A stretch of 64,000 nt of DNA from Pseudomonas citri (GTDB lineage Bacteria; Pseudomonadota; Gammaproteobacteria; Pseudomonadales; Pseudomonadaceae): the NCBI RefSeq assembly GCF_025336485.1, contig NZ_JAODAB010000012.1, positions 62,001 through 126,000 on the forward strand. The letters are read 5' to 3'. Below the pieces are notes generated by a model, which was not told the origin of the DNA, did no database searches, and saw only the letters and a program-made list of their open reading frames with translations. A program made the translations under genes and the position numbers. Each line of letters opens with the position of its first letter. The first letter of the stretch is position 1. Of this stretch, positions 55,525 through 64,000 are shown piece after piece.

Positions 55525-56808
55525 TCAAATGACAATCCGCAAGCACTGGCCCGCGTGATACAGCGAAAAACCCGCCTCATAGAAGCAACTGCGCAGGCCA
55601 GCCCCAACCACCGGCCGCATGGGCGCGAACGGAATCGGTAGCGCCTGGGCGTCGCCATGACACAGATAATCGGCGAAGGCCTTGCCGACCACGGTGCCGG
55701 TGGTCACGCCCCGACCGTTGTAGCCGGTCACGGCCACCAGGCCGGGCGCAGGCTCGAACAGGCGCATCAAGTGATCAGGCGTGAAGGCAATGCAACCGGT
55801 CCAGGTGCATTCCCACTCCACCGTCTTGAGGTAGGGAAAATAATGCCGCTGGACCCGGTCGGCCCATGCCTTGAGGAACCAGGTCGGCTTACGATTGCCA
55901 TTACCCAGGCTGCCCAGCAAGAGGCGGCCATCCTTGTCCCGACGGATGCTGCTCAACACCTGGCGCGTATCCCATGAGCCCTGGCCACCGGGCAGGATGC
56001 GCCGGGCCGCCTCGTCATCCAGCGGCACCGAGGCAACCTGGTAGTAATGACCCGGGAAGAAATTGCGCCGCAGCTCGGTCCAATCGCCCTCGGTGTAGGC
56101 GTTGGACGCGATCACCACTTGCTCGGCCAGCACCGAACCCTGGGCGGTCTGCACCGACCAGCGCTGGCCCTGGCGCTCCAGACGCGTGACCGGGGAGTGG
56201 TCGAACAGTTGGCCACCCAGATCCTTGGCGGCCTTGGCCAATCCACTGGCGTAGGCCATCGGGTTGAGCGTGCCAGCACGCCGGTCGAGCAATGCGGCGG
56301 CGATTTTCGAGGTGCCGGTGGCCTCGACGCAGGCCTGGCCGGTCAACAGCTCCACTGGCGCGCCCCGACGCTTCCATTGTGCTTCGCGACTGCGCAGGTC
56401 GGCCTCGCCCCGGGCGTTATGGGCCATGTGCAGGGTGCCTTCGCGGCGCAACTGACAATCGATGCCGTATTTATCGACGAGGCTGAACACCAGGGCCGGT
56501 GCCGCCCCCAGCATGCAATTGAGCTGGCTGCCCACCGCCTCGCCGAACCCGGCTTCGATATCATCGGGCGGAATCCACAGGCCGGCGTTCACCAACCCGA
56601 CGTTACGTCCCGATCCGCCATGCCCGGCCCGGTGGGCCTCCAGCACCGCCACACGCTTGCCTTGCTCGAGCAAGTGCACCGCCGCCGACAGCCCGGTGAA
56701 ACCTGCGCCGATCACACAGACATCCACCGTGACTTCACCCGTGAGCGAAGTGTTTTCAGGCCTTTGCGGCGTCAGATTTTCCCACAGACATTCTTCGCGT
56801 AACGGCAT
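55525..56808 (-). CDS. amaA: FAD-dependent L-pipecolate oxidase-like protein
   Basis: 427-residue amine oxidase of the DAO family. The FAD loop VCVIGAGFTGLSAAVHLLEQG is near residue 30, GRNVGLVNAGLW follows, and FTPDHLMRLFEPAPGLVAVTGYNGRGVT closes the FAD domain near residue 355. Similarity alone also allows gamma-glutamylputrescine oxidase (PuuB). The neighbours amaB and a LysR gene favour AmaA, which oxidises L-pipecolate to piperideine-6-carboxylate in lysine breakdown. CAGGAG precedes the ATG at 56808. Confidence 0.82.
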   Translation of the reverse strand: MPLREECLWENLTPQRPENTSLTGEVTVDVCVIGAGFTGLSAAVHLLEQGKRVAVLEAHRAGHGGSGRNVGLVNAGLWIPPDDIEAGFGEAVGSQLNCMLGAAPALVFSLVDKYGIDCQLRREGTLHMAHNARGEADLRSREAQWKRRGAPVELLTGQACVEATGTSKIAAALLDRRAGTLNPMAYASGLAKAAKDLGGQLFDHSPVTRLERQGQRWSVQTAQGSVLAEQVVIASNAYTEGDWTELRRNFFPGHYYQVASVPLDDEAARRILPGGQGSWDTRQVLSSIRRDKDGRLLLGSLGNGNRKPTWFLKAWADRVQRHYFPYLKTVEWECTWTGCIAFTPDHLMRLFEPAPGLVAVTGYNGRGVTTGTVVGKAFADYLCHGDAQALPIPFAPMRPVVGAGLRSCFYEAGFSLYHAGQCLRIVI

Positions 56809-56829
56809 TGCCGGCTCCTGGTCAGGAGC

Positions 56830-56898
56830 AGCCGCAAGCCGCAAACCGCAAGTTGCAAGCCGGTTCGGCTTGTGGCTTGCAGCTTACGGCTTGAAGCT
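56830..56898. repeat. GCAAGC-type inverted repeat between amaB and amaA
   Basis: Units of CCGCAAG/TTGCAAGCC are mirrored by GGCTTGTGGCTTGC/GCTTACGGCTTG. It resembles the hairpin at 35180-35292. Confidence 0.55.
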
Positions 56899-56900
56899 AC

Positions 56901-58391
56901 TCAATCAAAAGTAATCCCCTGCGCCAACGGCAGTTCCAGCGAATAGTTGACGGTGTTGGTCTGGCGCCGCATGTAGCCGCGCCACGCGTCGGAGCCGGAT
57001 TCGCGACCGCCGCCGGTTTCTTTCTCGCCACCGAACGCACCGCCGATTTCCGCACCGCTCGGGCCGATATTGACGTTGGCAATGCCGCAGTCGCTGCCCA
57101 CGGCCGACATGAATTGCTCGGCTTCACGCACGTCGGTGGTGAAGATGCACGACGACAGGCCCTGTGGCACGGCGTTGTTCAGGTGCAGGGCTTCGGCGAA
57201 GTCCTTGTAGCCGACCACATAGAGGATCGGTGCGAAGGTTTCGTGGCGTACCACGTCGCTCTGTTCAGGCATCTCGACGATGGCCGGCGACACGTAATAG
57301 GCATTCGGGAATTGGTCTTCGAGCTGGCGCTGGCCGCCGAACACCCGACCGCCTTCGCTCAGGGCCTGCTCCAGGGCATCCTGCATGGTGTCGAAGCTGT
57401 GCTTGTCGATCAGCGGCCCCACCAGGTTGCCTTCCAGCGGATGGCCGATGCGCACTTTCGAGTAGGCGGCCTTGAGGCGGGTGACGATTTCGGTCTTCAC
57501 CGACTCATGGGCGATCAGGCGGCGCAGAGTCGTGCAACGCTGGCCGGCCGTGCCGACGGCGCTGAACAGGATGGCGCGCACGGCCATGTCCAGGTCGGCG
57601 CTCGGTGCCAGGATCATGGCGTTGTTGCCGCCCAGTTCGAGGATGCTGCGGGCGAAACGCGCGGCGACTTTCGGCGCCACTTCACGGCCCATGCGGGTGC
57701 TGCCGGTGGCGCTGATCAAAGCCACGCGCGGATCGTCCACCAGCGCCTCACCGGCGTCGCGACCGCCGATGATCACCTGGCTCAGGTACGGTGGCGCGTC
57801 GCTGAAATTCTTCAGCACGCGCTCGAACAGCGCCTGGCAAGCCAGGGCGGTGAGCGGGGTTTTCTCCGACGGTTTCCAGATCACGGCGTTGCCGCACACC
57901 AGCGCCAGCGCGGTGTTCCAGGCCCAGACCGCCACCGGGAAGTTGAAGGCGCTGATGACGCCGACCACGCCCAGCGGGTGCCAGGTTTCACGCATGTGGT
58001 GGCCCGGACGCTCGGAGGCGATGGTCAGGCCGTACAACTGGCGCGACAGGCCGACGGCGAAATCGCAGATGTCGATCATCTCCTGCACTTCGCCCAGGCC
58101 TTCCTGGGTGATCTTGCCGGCTTCCCACGACACGAGTTCGCCAAGGTCGGCCTTGTATTCGCGCAGCAGGTCACCGAACTGCCGAACCAGTTCGCCGCGA
58201 CGCGGCGCCGGAACCTTGCGCCACAGGTCAAAAGCGTGTTGGGCGCGACTGACCTGTTGCTCGACTTCGGCGGCGCCCTCCCAGTTCACGGCGCCGATGC
58301 GACTGCCGTCGATGGGCGAATGCACGGGCTGTGTGCCGTTCTGGTACAGGGCCGGGGCGACGCCCAGACGATCAAGCAATGCAGCAACCAT
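56901..58391 (-). CDS. amaB: Piperideine-6-carboxylate / 2-aminoadipate semialdehyde dehydrogenase
   Basis: 496-residue aldehyde dehydrogenase of the ALDH7 (antiquitin) type. FNFPVAVWAWNTALALVCGNAVIWKPSEKTP-like core blocks, catalytic glutamate in ELGGNNAMI, nucleophile in TAGQRCTTLRR and GPSGAEIGGAFGGEKETGGGRESGSD are present. It converts the AmaA product to 2-aminoadipate. Divergent from the LysR gene at 58558. Confidence 0.92.
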   Translation of the reverse strand: MVAALLDRLGVAPALYQNGTQPVHSPIDGSRIGAVNWEGAAEVEQQVSRAQHAFDLWRKVPAPRRGELVRQFGDLLREYKADLGELVSWEAGKITQEGLGEVQEMIDICDFAVGLSRQLYGLTIASERPGHHMRETWHPLGVVGVISAFNFPVAVWAWNTALALVCGNAVIWKPSEKTPLTALACQALFERVLKNFSDAPPYLSQVIIGGRDAGEALVDDPRVALISATGSTRMGREVAPKVAARFARSILELGGNNAMILAPSADLDMAVRAILFSAVGTAGQRCTTLRRLIAHESVKTEIVTRLKAAYSKVRIGHPLEGNLVGPLIDKHSFDTMQDALEQALSEGGRVFGGQRQLEDQFPNAYYVSPAIVEMPEQSDVVRHETFAPILYVVGYKDFAEALHLNNAVPQGLSSCIFTTDVREAEQFMSAVGSDCGIANVNIGPSGAEIGGAFGGEKETGGGRESGSDAWRGYMRRQTNTVNYSLELPLAQGITFD

Positions 58392-58557
58392 GGAAATTTC
58401 CTCAAACGTAAGACACAGGATCGGCAGCCGGACGATGACGGCTGATCAGGCCTGTAGTTTTAGCTGGCCCGAGACTTGCCAACAAACGACCTTTAAGCGA
58501 GATATCATTCCGTTTATTCATGCTGTCCCCGCAGAGCGACCAGAACAAGGCCTCCTC

Positions 58558-59469
58558 ATGCTCAACAAACGCTATTTGCCGTCGATCACCGCGCTGCAAT
58601 GCTTCGAAGCGGTGACCCGCCACCTGAGCTTCACCCGCGCCGCCGAAGAGTTGAACCTGACCCAGAGCGCCGTCAGCAAACAGGTCGCGCAGCTGGAAGA
58701 ACTGCTGCAGCATTTGCTGTTCCGGCGAGTGCGCCGACGCCTGCAACTGACGCCGGCCGGCGATTTGTATTTGGCAGAGGTGCGAAAAATCCTCACGCAG
58801 GTGGAGATGTCGACCCATTACCTGCGCTCCTACGGCGGCGACACCGAAGTCCTGCGCGTTTCCACCCCGCCCACCTTCGGCGCTCGCTGGCTGGTTCCGC
58901 GCCTGAAGGGCTGGCGACTGCGACATCCGAAGATTCACCTGGACCTGTGCAGCGAACAAGAAGCCGACGACCTGCTGCAAGGGCGCAGTGACCTGGCGTT
59001 CTACTTCGGCCAGGGTTCGCGCCCCGGCACCGAATCGCTGAAGCTGTTCGGCGAAGAACTGGTGCCGGTCTGCGCGCCCGGCAGCCTGCCAGCCAAGCCG
59101 TTGACCGACCCGACGCAACTGACGGACCTGGTGCTGTTGCAAAACGCATCGCGTCCCCAGGCCTGGCACGACTGGTTCGGCAACCAGGGTTACCACACCG
59201 AGCACAGCTACCACGGGCCACGCTTCGAAACCTTCTACATGTGCATCCGCGCCGCCCAGGTCGGTTGCGGCGTCGCTCTGCTGCCCAGGTTCCTCGTGGA
59301 GGAAGAGCTGACCGACGGCAAGCTGGTCATCGCCTGGCAGCATGCGATGCCCAGCAGCGATGCCTATTACCTGGCCTACCCCGAGCATTCGGCGGAAGTG
59401 CCCAAGGTGCGGTTGTTTGTGGAATGGATGTTGGAGCAGATCAATGGCCCTGACGCCCCGCCGCAATAG
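58558..59469 (+). CDS. LysR-family regulator next to amaAB
   Basis: 303-residue regulator of the GcvA branch. The helix-turn-helix reads LSFTRAAEELNLTQSAVSKQVAQLE (in part residues 25-49). The 166-base divergent gap to amaB suggests it controls amaAB, probably in response to a lysine-pathway intermediate. Start chosen at MLNKRYLPSITALQ, with CCTCCTC just before it and thus no clear ribosome site. Confidence 0.88.
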   Translation: MLNKRYLPSITALQCFEAVTRHLSFTRAAEELNLTQSAVSKQVAQLEELLQHLLFRRVRRRLQLTPAGDLYLAEVRKILTQVEMSTHYLRSYGGDTEVLRVSTPPTFGARWLVPRLKGWRLRHPKIHLDLCSEQEADDLLQGRSDLAFYFGQGSRPGTESLKLFGEELVPVCAPGSLPAKPLTDPTQLTDLVLLQNASRPQAWHDWFGNQGYHTEHSYHGPRFETFYMCIRAAQVGCGVALLPRFLVEEELTDGKLVIAWQHAMPSSDAYYLAYPEHSAEVPKVRLFVEWMLEQINGPDAPPQ

Positions 59470-59594
59470 CCCTCGCCACAAAGTCTGTGAACGTTAAAAA
59501 TCACTGGCAATACCCACCACGGTTATGCGCCACTAGCCCTTTCACTGAAAACCGCCGAACCTCGCCACCCACCGCGGCCTGTCTGGAGAACCCT

Positions 59595-60821
59595 ATGAGC
59601 GAGAGCGTATTTGCCGATCGTATCGTGCAGAACCTGCTCGACACCGACTTCTACAAACTGACGATGATGCAGGCGGTGCTGCACAACTACCCCAACGTCG
59701 AAGTCGAGTGGGAGTTCCGCTGTCGCAACCGTGAGGATCTGCGCCCGTACCTGGCGGAAATCCGCTTCCAGATCGAACGCCTCGCCGAACTGAGCCTGAG
59801 CGCCGACCAGTTGGGCTTCCTGGAGCGCATCAGTTTCCTGAAGCCAGACTTCCTGCGTTTCCTGGGTCTGTTTCGCTTCAACTTGCGCTACATCCACACC
59901 GGCATCGAAAACGATGAACTGTTTATCCGCCTGCGCGGGCCGTGGTTGCATGTGATTCTGTTCGAAGTGCCGCTGCTGGCTATCGTCAGCGAAGTGCGCA
60001 ACCGCTATCGCTATCGCGAGGTGGTCCTGGAACAGGCGCGCGAGCAGTTGTATCGCAAGTTCGACTGGCTGAGTGCCAACGCCAGCGCCGATGAACTGGC
60101 CGAACTGCAAGTGGCGGACTTCGGCACCCGTCGGCGGTTTTCCTACCGCACCCAGGAAGAAGTGGTGAACGTGCTCAAGCACGACTTCCCCGGGCGTTTC
60201 GTGGGGACCAGTAACGTGCACCTGTCCCGCGAACTGGACATGAAGCCCTTGGGGACCATGGCCCATGAATGGATCATGGCCCACCAGCAACTGGGGCCAC
60301 GACTGATCGACAGCCAGATCGCCGCGCTCGATTGCTGGGTGCGCGAGTACCGGGGCTTGCTGGGGATCGCGCTGACCGACTGCATCACCATGGATGCGTT
60401 TCTGAACGACTTCGATCTGTTCTTCGCCAAGCTGTTCGACGGCTTGCGCCACGACTCGGGGGACCCGGTGCTCTGGGGCGAAAAAGCCATCGCCCACTAC
60501 CACCGGCTCGGCATCGACCCGATGAGCAAGACCCTGGTGTTTTCCGATAGCCTGACATTGCCCAAGTGCCTGGATATTTTCCGGGCATTGCAGGGTCGCA
60601 TTAATGTCAGCTTCGGCATTGGCACCAACCTGACCTGCGACATTCCGGGTGTAGAGCCCACGAGCATCGTGCTTAAAATGATCAGCTGTGACGGGCAACC
60701 CGTGGCCAAGATTTCAGACGAGCCCGGCAAGACCCACTGCAAGGATCCGAATTTCGTCGCCTACATGCGACACGTTTTCCAAGTACCTGCCACCCTTTCA
60801 GGCACATCAAGCAAGGAGTGA
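59595..60821 (+). CDS. pncB: Nicotinate phosphoribosyltransferase
   Basis: 408-residue enzyme of the Preiss-Handler NAD salvage pathway: nicotinate plus PRPP gives nicotinate mononucleotide. LLDTDFYKLTMMQAVLHNYP at the start, GTSNVHLSRELDMKPLGTMAHEW (contains the phosphorylated-His region, residues ~205-227) and FGIGTNLTCD near residue 335 are family blocks. GGAG precedes the ATG. nadE follows after four bases, forming one NAD unit. Confidence 0.95.
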   Translation: MSESVFADRIVQNLLDTDFYKLTMMQAVLHNYPNVEVEWEFRCRNREDLRPYLAEIRFQIERLAELSLSADQLGFLERISFLKPDFLRFLGLFRFNLRYIHTGIENDELFIRLRGPWLHVILFEVPLLAIVSEVRNRYRYREVVLEQAREQLYRKFDWLSANASADELAELQVADFGTRRRFSYRTQEEVVNVLKHDFPGRFVGTSNVHLSRELDMKPLGTMAHEWIMAHQQLGPRLIDSQIAALDCWVREYRGLLGIALTDCITMDAFLNDFDLFFAKLFDGLRHDSGDPVLWGEKAIAHYHRLGIDPMSKTLVFSDSLTLPKCLDIFRALQGRINVSFGIGTNLTCDIPGVEPTSIVLKMISCDGQPVAKISDEPGKTHCKDPNFVAYMRHVFQVPATLSGTSSKE

Positions 60822-60825
60822 ATTC

Positions 60826-61653
60826 ATGCAAGCCGTACAGCGTGAGATTGCTGGACAGCTCAAGGTCCAGCCGCCGTTCGCCGATGAGGCGGCCCTCAAG
60901 GCCGAGATCGCCCGCCGGGTGAGCTTTATCCAGGATTGCCTGGTCAATTCCGGGCTCAAGAGTCTGGTGCTGGGCATCAGTGGCGGGGTCGACTCGTTGA
61001 CCGCCGGCCTGCTGGCCCAACGCGCCGTTCGCGAGCTGCGGGAGAAAACCGGCAACGCCGCCTACAAGTTCATCGCCGTGCGCCTGCCGTACGAAACCCA
61101 GTTCGATGAGCATGAAGCACAAGCCTGCGTGGACTTCATCGAGCCGGACGAGCGCCACACCGTCAATATCGGGCCGGCGGTCAAGGCGCTGGCCAAGGAG
61201 GTTCTGGCATTCGAAGGCAAGGCACCGGGGGCGCGGGATTTCGTGCTGGGCAACTCCAAGGCGCGCATGCGCATGGTGGCCCAGTACTCCATCGCCGGCG
61301 TCGAGCACGGCCTGGTGGTCGGCACCGATCACGCGGCCGAAGCCGTGATGGGTTTCTTCACCAAGTTCGGTGACGGCGCCTGTGACCTGGCGCCGCTGAG
61401 CGGCCTGGTGAAACACCAGGTCCGGGCCATCGCCCGGGACTTTGGCGCGCCGGAGTCACTGGTGGAAAAAGTCCCCACCGCCGACCTCGAGGACCTGTCC
61501 CCAGGCAAACCGGACGAAGCCTCCCACGGCGTGACCTACGCCCAGATCGATGCCTTCCTGCATGGCGAGCCGGTGGAGGAAAAGGCCTTCAAGATCATCT
61601 GCGAGACCTACCGCAAGACCGAGCACAAACGGGTGATGCCTTACGCCCCGTGA
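60826..61653 (+). CDS. nadE: Ammonia-dependent NAD synthetase
   Basis: 275-residue N-type ATP pyrophosphatase that amidates nicotinate adenine dinucleotide. The P-loop SGGVDS is at residues 52-57; GTDHAAEAVMGFFTKFGDGACDLAPL is the acceptor loop. No glutaminase domain, so it uses ammonia. CAAGGAG precedes the ATG. Ends at a bidirectional terminator shared with azurin. Confidence 0.96.
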   Translation: MQAVQREIAGQLKVQPPFADEAALKAEIARRVSFIQDCLVNSGLKSLVLGISGGVDSLTAGLLAQRAVRELREKTGNAAYKFIAVRLPYETQFDEHEAQACVDFIEPDERHTVNIGPAVKALAKEVLAFEGKAPGARDFVLGNSKARMRMVAQYSIAGVEHGLVVGTDHAAEAVMGFFTKFGDGACDLAPLSGLVKHQVRAIARDFGAPESLVEKVPTADLEDLSPGKPDEASHGVTYAQIDAFLHGEPVEEKAFKIICETYRKTEHKRVMPYAP

Positions 61654-61691
61654 CGGGCCTATAAACCCTGTGGGGGCTTGTAACATGGCAC

Positions 61692-61722
61692 AAAAAAGCG
61701 CCCTGCACGGGGGCGCTTTTTT
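61692..61722. terminator. Bidirectional intrinsic terminator nadE / azu
   Basis: AAAAAAGCGCCC and GGGCGCTTTTTT pair around a short loop; works on both strands between converging genes. Confidence 0.95.
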
Positions 61723-61736
61723 GGGTCTGAAGTGGA

Positions 61737-62183
61737 TTACTTCAGGGTCACCGTGCCTTTCATCATCGAGATGTGGCCTGGGAACGAGCAGAAGAAGCCA
61801 TATTTTTCAGCGGCATTGAGTTTCGAGACTTCGAAGGTCACCGAGTCTGTCTCCCCGGCGCCGATGACTTTGGTGTGGGCAATGACGCGAGCGTCACCTT
61901 CCTTGAGGTAGTTCTTGTCCACGCCAGCGGCCATGCCATCGGTGGCGATGGCCTGCATGTCGGTCTCTTTGCTCAGCACCCAGTTATGGCCCATGACATT
62001 CTTTGGCAGGCTGCCCGAGTGAGTCAGCTCGACGGTGAAGGTCTTGCAGCTTTTGTCGATCTCGATGGCCTTGGTATTGAAGGACATCTGGTCAGTCGAA
62101 TCGATGGTGGTCTTGCATTCCGCTGCCATCAGTTGGCTACTGGCCAGCGTCAACAGGGATACAGCAACAAGTTTGGCGAACAT
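61737..62183 (-). CDS. azu: Azurin
   Basis: Periplasmic blue copper electron carrier. Signal peptide residues 1-20 (...SSQLMA), mature start AECKTT. Copper ligands are all in place: H66, C132, H137 and M141, with G65 as axial carbonyl (mature 46, 112, 117, 121, 45). The disulfide cysteines C23 and C46 are present. CTTGGAG precedes the ATG. In-frame sequence upstream to 62384 is not part of the family. Confidence 0.97.
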   Translation of the reverse strand: MFAKLVAVSLLTLASSQLMAAECKTTIDSTDQMSFNTKAIEIDKSCKTFTVELTHSGSLPKNVMGHNWVLSKETDMQAIATDGMAAGVDKNYLKEGDARVIAHTKVIGAGETDSVTFEVSKLNAAEKYGFFCSFPGHISMMKGTVTLK

Positions 62184-62373
62184 GGTGAATCTCCAAGGCA
62201 TGGTTAACAAAATTCCATCAAAGGGGAAGACTGCCTGATTTCCAGACAAGTTCCTATGACCTGAATCAACGATTGTATACAACTTAAGGCTATCAGCCCG
62301 ATGGACACAATCTACGAGCCAGAGGTCTGAGGCGCCCCTATGATCGGCCCAACACCTCACCGGAGCGCCTGTC
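62184..62373. other. azu upstream non-coding region
   Basis: Carries the azurin promoter (reading minus). Contains an ANR-like site at 62256-62269. Moderately AT-rich to about 62300. Confidence 0.5.
62256..62269. promoter_or_regulatory. ANR/FNR-like half-conserved site upstream of azu
   Basis: Reading minus, TTGAT-TCAG-GTCAT: the left half is perfect for the TTGAT-N4-ATCAA consensus, the right keeps three of five bases. P. aeruginosa azu is known to respond to ANR; here inferred. Confidence 0.35.
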
Positions 62374-62463
62374 ATGAACCTCAATAGCCTGTTATGCAGC
62401 CTGCTCGCCGCCTATGCCTGCGGCGCCAGCGGTACCTATGAGAAACCTTCGCGCGAGGCTTGA
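62374..62463 (+). CDS. Possible 29-residue protein
   Basis: ATG at 62374 with GGAG eight bases upstream opens a 29-codon frame, MNLNSLLCSLLAAYACGAS followed by ten polar residues. The start looks like a short hydrophobic or lipoprotein-like leader. No homology can be judged by eye; it may be a genuine small protein. Confidence 0.35.
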   Translation: MNLNSLLCSLLAAYACGASGTYEKPSREA

Positions 62464-62488
62464 AGCCTTTGCGCGACAACCTTGTCCA

Positions 62489-63382
62489 TCATTCCAGCGG
62501 CAGCACCGTCACCCGCACCTCGGGATCATGGCTGCCGCCCCCCAGGATCACCCCTCGCAAGGGGGACACGTCGGAAAAATCCCGGCCCCAGGCCAAGGTA
62601 ATGTGCTCCAGCGCCGGCTGCACATTGTTGGTCGGGTCGAAATCCACCCACCCCAGCACCGGACAGAACACCGAGACCCAGGCGTGGGATGCATCGGCGC
62701 CGATCAGCCGTGGCTGGCCGGGCGGTGGCTGGGTCAGCAGATAGCCACTGACGTAGCGCGCCGCCAGTCCGCGGGAGCGCACACACGCCAGCATCAAGTG
62801 GGCAAAGTCCTGGCACACCCCGCGACGCCGCTCCAGCACTTCCACCAGCGGCGTCGCCACCTGGGTCGCTTCGGCATCGAAGGTGAACTCCTCGAAGATC
62901 TTCTCCATCAACGCCTGGACGCCGACCATCAATGGTCGCCCCGGCGGGAAGCAGCTTTCGGAAAATTCGGCGAAACTGCGCTTGAGGTGCACGTAGGGCG
63001 ATTCGAAACGGTAACGACAGGCATCCAGCAGCGAAGCGGCAAGCGGCCGGCCACTGTTGTAGGTCAGCGCATTACAGGCGCTTTCCCAACTCGGCGAGCC
63101 ATTGAAATCCAGCTCGGGACGGGCCAGTACCTCGACGCTCAAGCGAGCGTTGACCAACAGCTCGTCGTGGGGACGTTCGAACGCCAGGCGCGTCAGGGGG
63201 TTGCCGAACACATCCAGCTCGTCGCGGCGGATCGTCGGCTCCGGGCTGATCAGCAATTGCTGTTCGGTGCAACGCTGCCAGGCACAGGCCCGCGGCCACA
63301 GGTGCGCCAGTTGCTGGGCCAGGGACACCGGGCTGTCATAGTGGTAGTGCGTGTCATGGAAGATCTGGTAACGCGCGTTCAT
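62489..63382 (-). CDS. Transglutaminase-like protein
   Basis: 297-residue protein with the bacterial transglutaminase N-terminal domain (YQIFHDTHYHYDSPVSLAQQ) and a transglutaminase core. The catalytic residues C190 (RRGVCQDFAHL), H233 (DASHAWVSV) and D249 (DFDPT) are all present. Such genes usually follow an ATP-grasp/alpha-E protein, as here, in a conserved unit probably linked to peptide modification. The start shares a base with the upstream stop. Confidence 0.9.
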   Translation of the reverse strand: MNARYQIFHDTHYHYDSPVSLAQQLAHLWPRACAWQRCTEQQLLISPEPTIRRDELDVFGNPLTRLAFERPHDELLVNARLSVEVLARPELDFNGSPSWESACNALTYNSGRPLAASLLDACRYRFESPYVHLKRSFAEFSESCFPPGRPLMVGVQALMEKIFEEFTFDAEATQVATPLVEVLERRRGVCQDFAHLMLACVRSRGLAARYVSGYLLTQPPPGQPRLIGADASHAWVSVFCPVLGWVDFDPTNNVQPALEHITLAWGRDFSDVSPLRGVILGGGSHDPEVRVTVLPLE

Positions 63383-64000
63383 CAGACGGACACCGTACGC
63401 TGGCTGACGTCATCGACGTGGGCAAAATGGCGCAGGGCCAGGCGATCGGACACCTGGGCGCTGACATCGGCCACTTCCTGCAACAGATCGGCCAGCCCAT
63501 CGAGCGCAGCGCGCAGGCTGGCTTCACCGAACAAGGGGTTTTCCAGGCAGCGCAGGTCAAAACGTGACAGCCGCGCGACCAGTTCCGGCAATGCGGTTTC
63601 CCGGGGGGCGGCAAAATCATCGTTCAAGCGCTTGAGGGTGCGGGTCACCAGTTTCAACTGGAACAGCACCGCGTGGGGGTTCTGCTCGTCCAACACCAGC
63701 AAGTCGAGCACCGGGATCAACTGAGCCACCGCCAGATAGCGCGATCGGTAGGTGATGCTGCTGTTGCCCAGTTCCAGCAACCACTCAAGCCCCGCCTGAT
63801 CGAACACCGCCTCGCCCCGCAGGAACGCCGCCAGGCTGCTGCTCAAAAATTGCAGACGCTCCAGGCGCCGGCCGATCATCAGGAAGCGCCAGCCCTCGTC
63901 ACGGGTCATGTCGTCCAGGGCAAACCCGGACAACGCCGCCAGGGACATCACCAGGCGGTTGAGGAAATCCAGCAGCTCGCCGAAATCCGGCTGCTCGGTC
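63382..64000 (-). CDS. Alpha-E domain protein, 5' part outside window
   Basis: Only the C-terminal ~205 residues are present; the frame is open to the right edge, so the start is outside. The visible part (TEQPDFGELLDFLNRLVMSL, then TRDEGWRFLMIGRRLERLQ and ITYRSRYLAV) is the alpha-E domain (DUF403). In pseudomonads it stands alone or at the end of a circularly permuted ATP-grasp protein; which applies cannot be told. Overlaps the transglutaminase start by one base. Confidence 0.85.
   Translation of the reverse strand, partial: TEQPDFGELLDFLNRLVMSLAALSGFALDDMTRDEGWRFLMIGRRLERLQFLSSSLAAFLRGEAVFDQAGLEWLLELGNSSITYRSRYLAVAQLIPVLDLLVLDEQNPHAVLFQLKLVTRTLKRLNDDFAAPRETALPELVARLSRFDLRCLENPLFGEASLRAALDGLADLLQEVADVSAQVSDRLALRHFAHVDDVSQRTVSV

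Noticed and set aside
57114..58445. 443-codon plus-strand frame opposite amaB
   Set aside because: Antisense to an intact ALDH7 gene; no motifs.

Overview
The window looks like a chromosomal segment of a fluorescent-group Pseudomonas. It is GC-rich, it carries many Pseudomonas-type REP palindromes (GTGGGAGCAAGCTTGCTCGCG type), and it combines azurin, amaAB, urt/ure, braC-type liv and cob loci in an order reminiscent of P. aeruginosa and P. putida chromosomes. No rRNA, tRNA, prophage, transposase or CRISPR was seen.

Layout. 1-4783 (minus): a very large toxin gene that runs off the left edge, with a TcdA/TcdB-type glycosyltransferase, a YopT-like Cys-His-Asp domain and a TcdA/TcdB-type hydrophobic pore region. 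5131-12789: two divergent cobalamin operons, cobG-cobH-cobI-cobJ and cobL-cbiD-cobK. 12981-13577: a HigBA-type toxin-antitoxin pair. 13709-18789: a copper locus (two DUF2946 proteins, a PCuAC chaperone, an OprC-type TonB receptor and a PepSY membrane protein), followed by a FecCD-type ABC importer (18878-21617). 21880-32144: urea transporter urtABCDE and urease ureD-ureA-GNAT-GNAT-ureB-ureC. 32298-43284: cbpA/cbpM, an Hsp70 relative, an AI-2E family transporter, psiF, a lipase, azoR with a divergent LysR regulator, AsmA, a tandem-repeat exported protein and a DesT-like regulator. 43564-44103: a structured leader and a DUF6124 gene. 44326-46900: ureEFG and hupE/ureJ. 47255-49308: an AGE-family epimerase and an SDR. 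49309-50052: a long non-coding gap packed with DnaA boxes. 50053-55153: livFGMHK. 55525-59469: amaA, amaB and their LysR regulator (lysine/pipecolate catabolism). 59595-61653: pncB-nadE. 61737-62183: azurin. 62489-64000: a transglutaminase and the end of an alpha-E/ATP-grasp protein.

How it fits together. A nitrogen theme runs through the right two thirds: urea import and hydrolysis, branched-chain amino acid import and lysine catabolism. I found -24/-12 (sigma-54) promoter sequences upstream of urtA, ureE and livK, and NtrC-like dyads upstream of ureE and livK, which suggests shared nitrogen control. A metal theme runs through the left third: cobalt corrinoid synthesis and copper uptake.

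The observations most worth following are the left-edge toxin, the DnaA-box cluster at 49484-49971, the multi-helix leader before DUF6124 (43564-43668), the 14-residue repeat protein at 42030-42497 and the 36-bp tandem array held between two inverted REPs (46925-47122). All product calls rest on reading motifs by eye; no database search was run.
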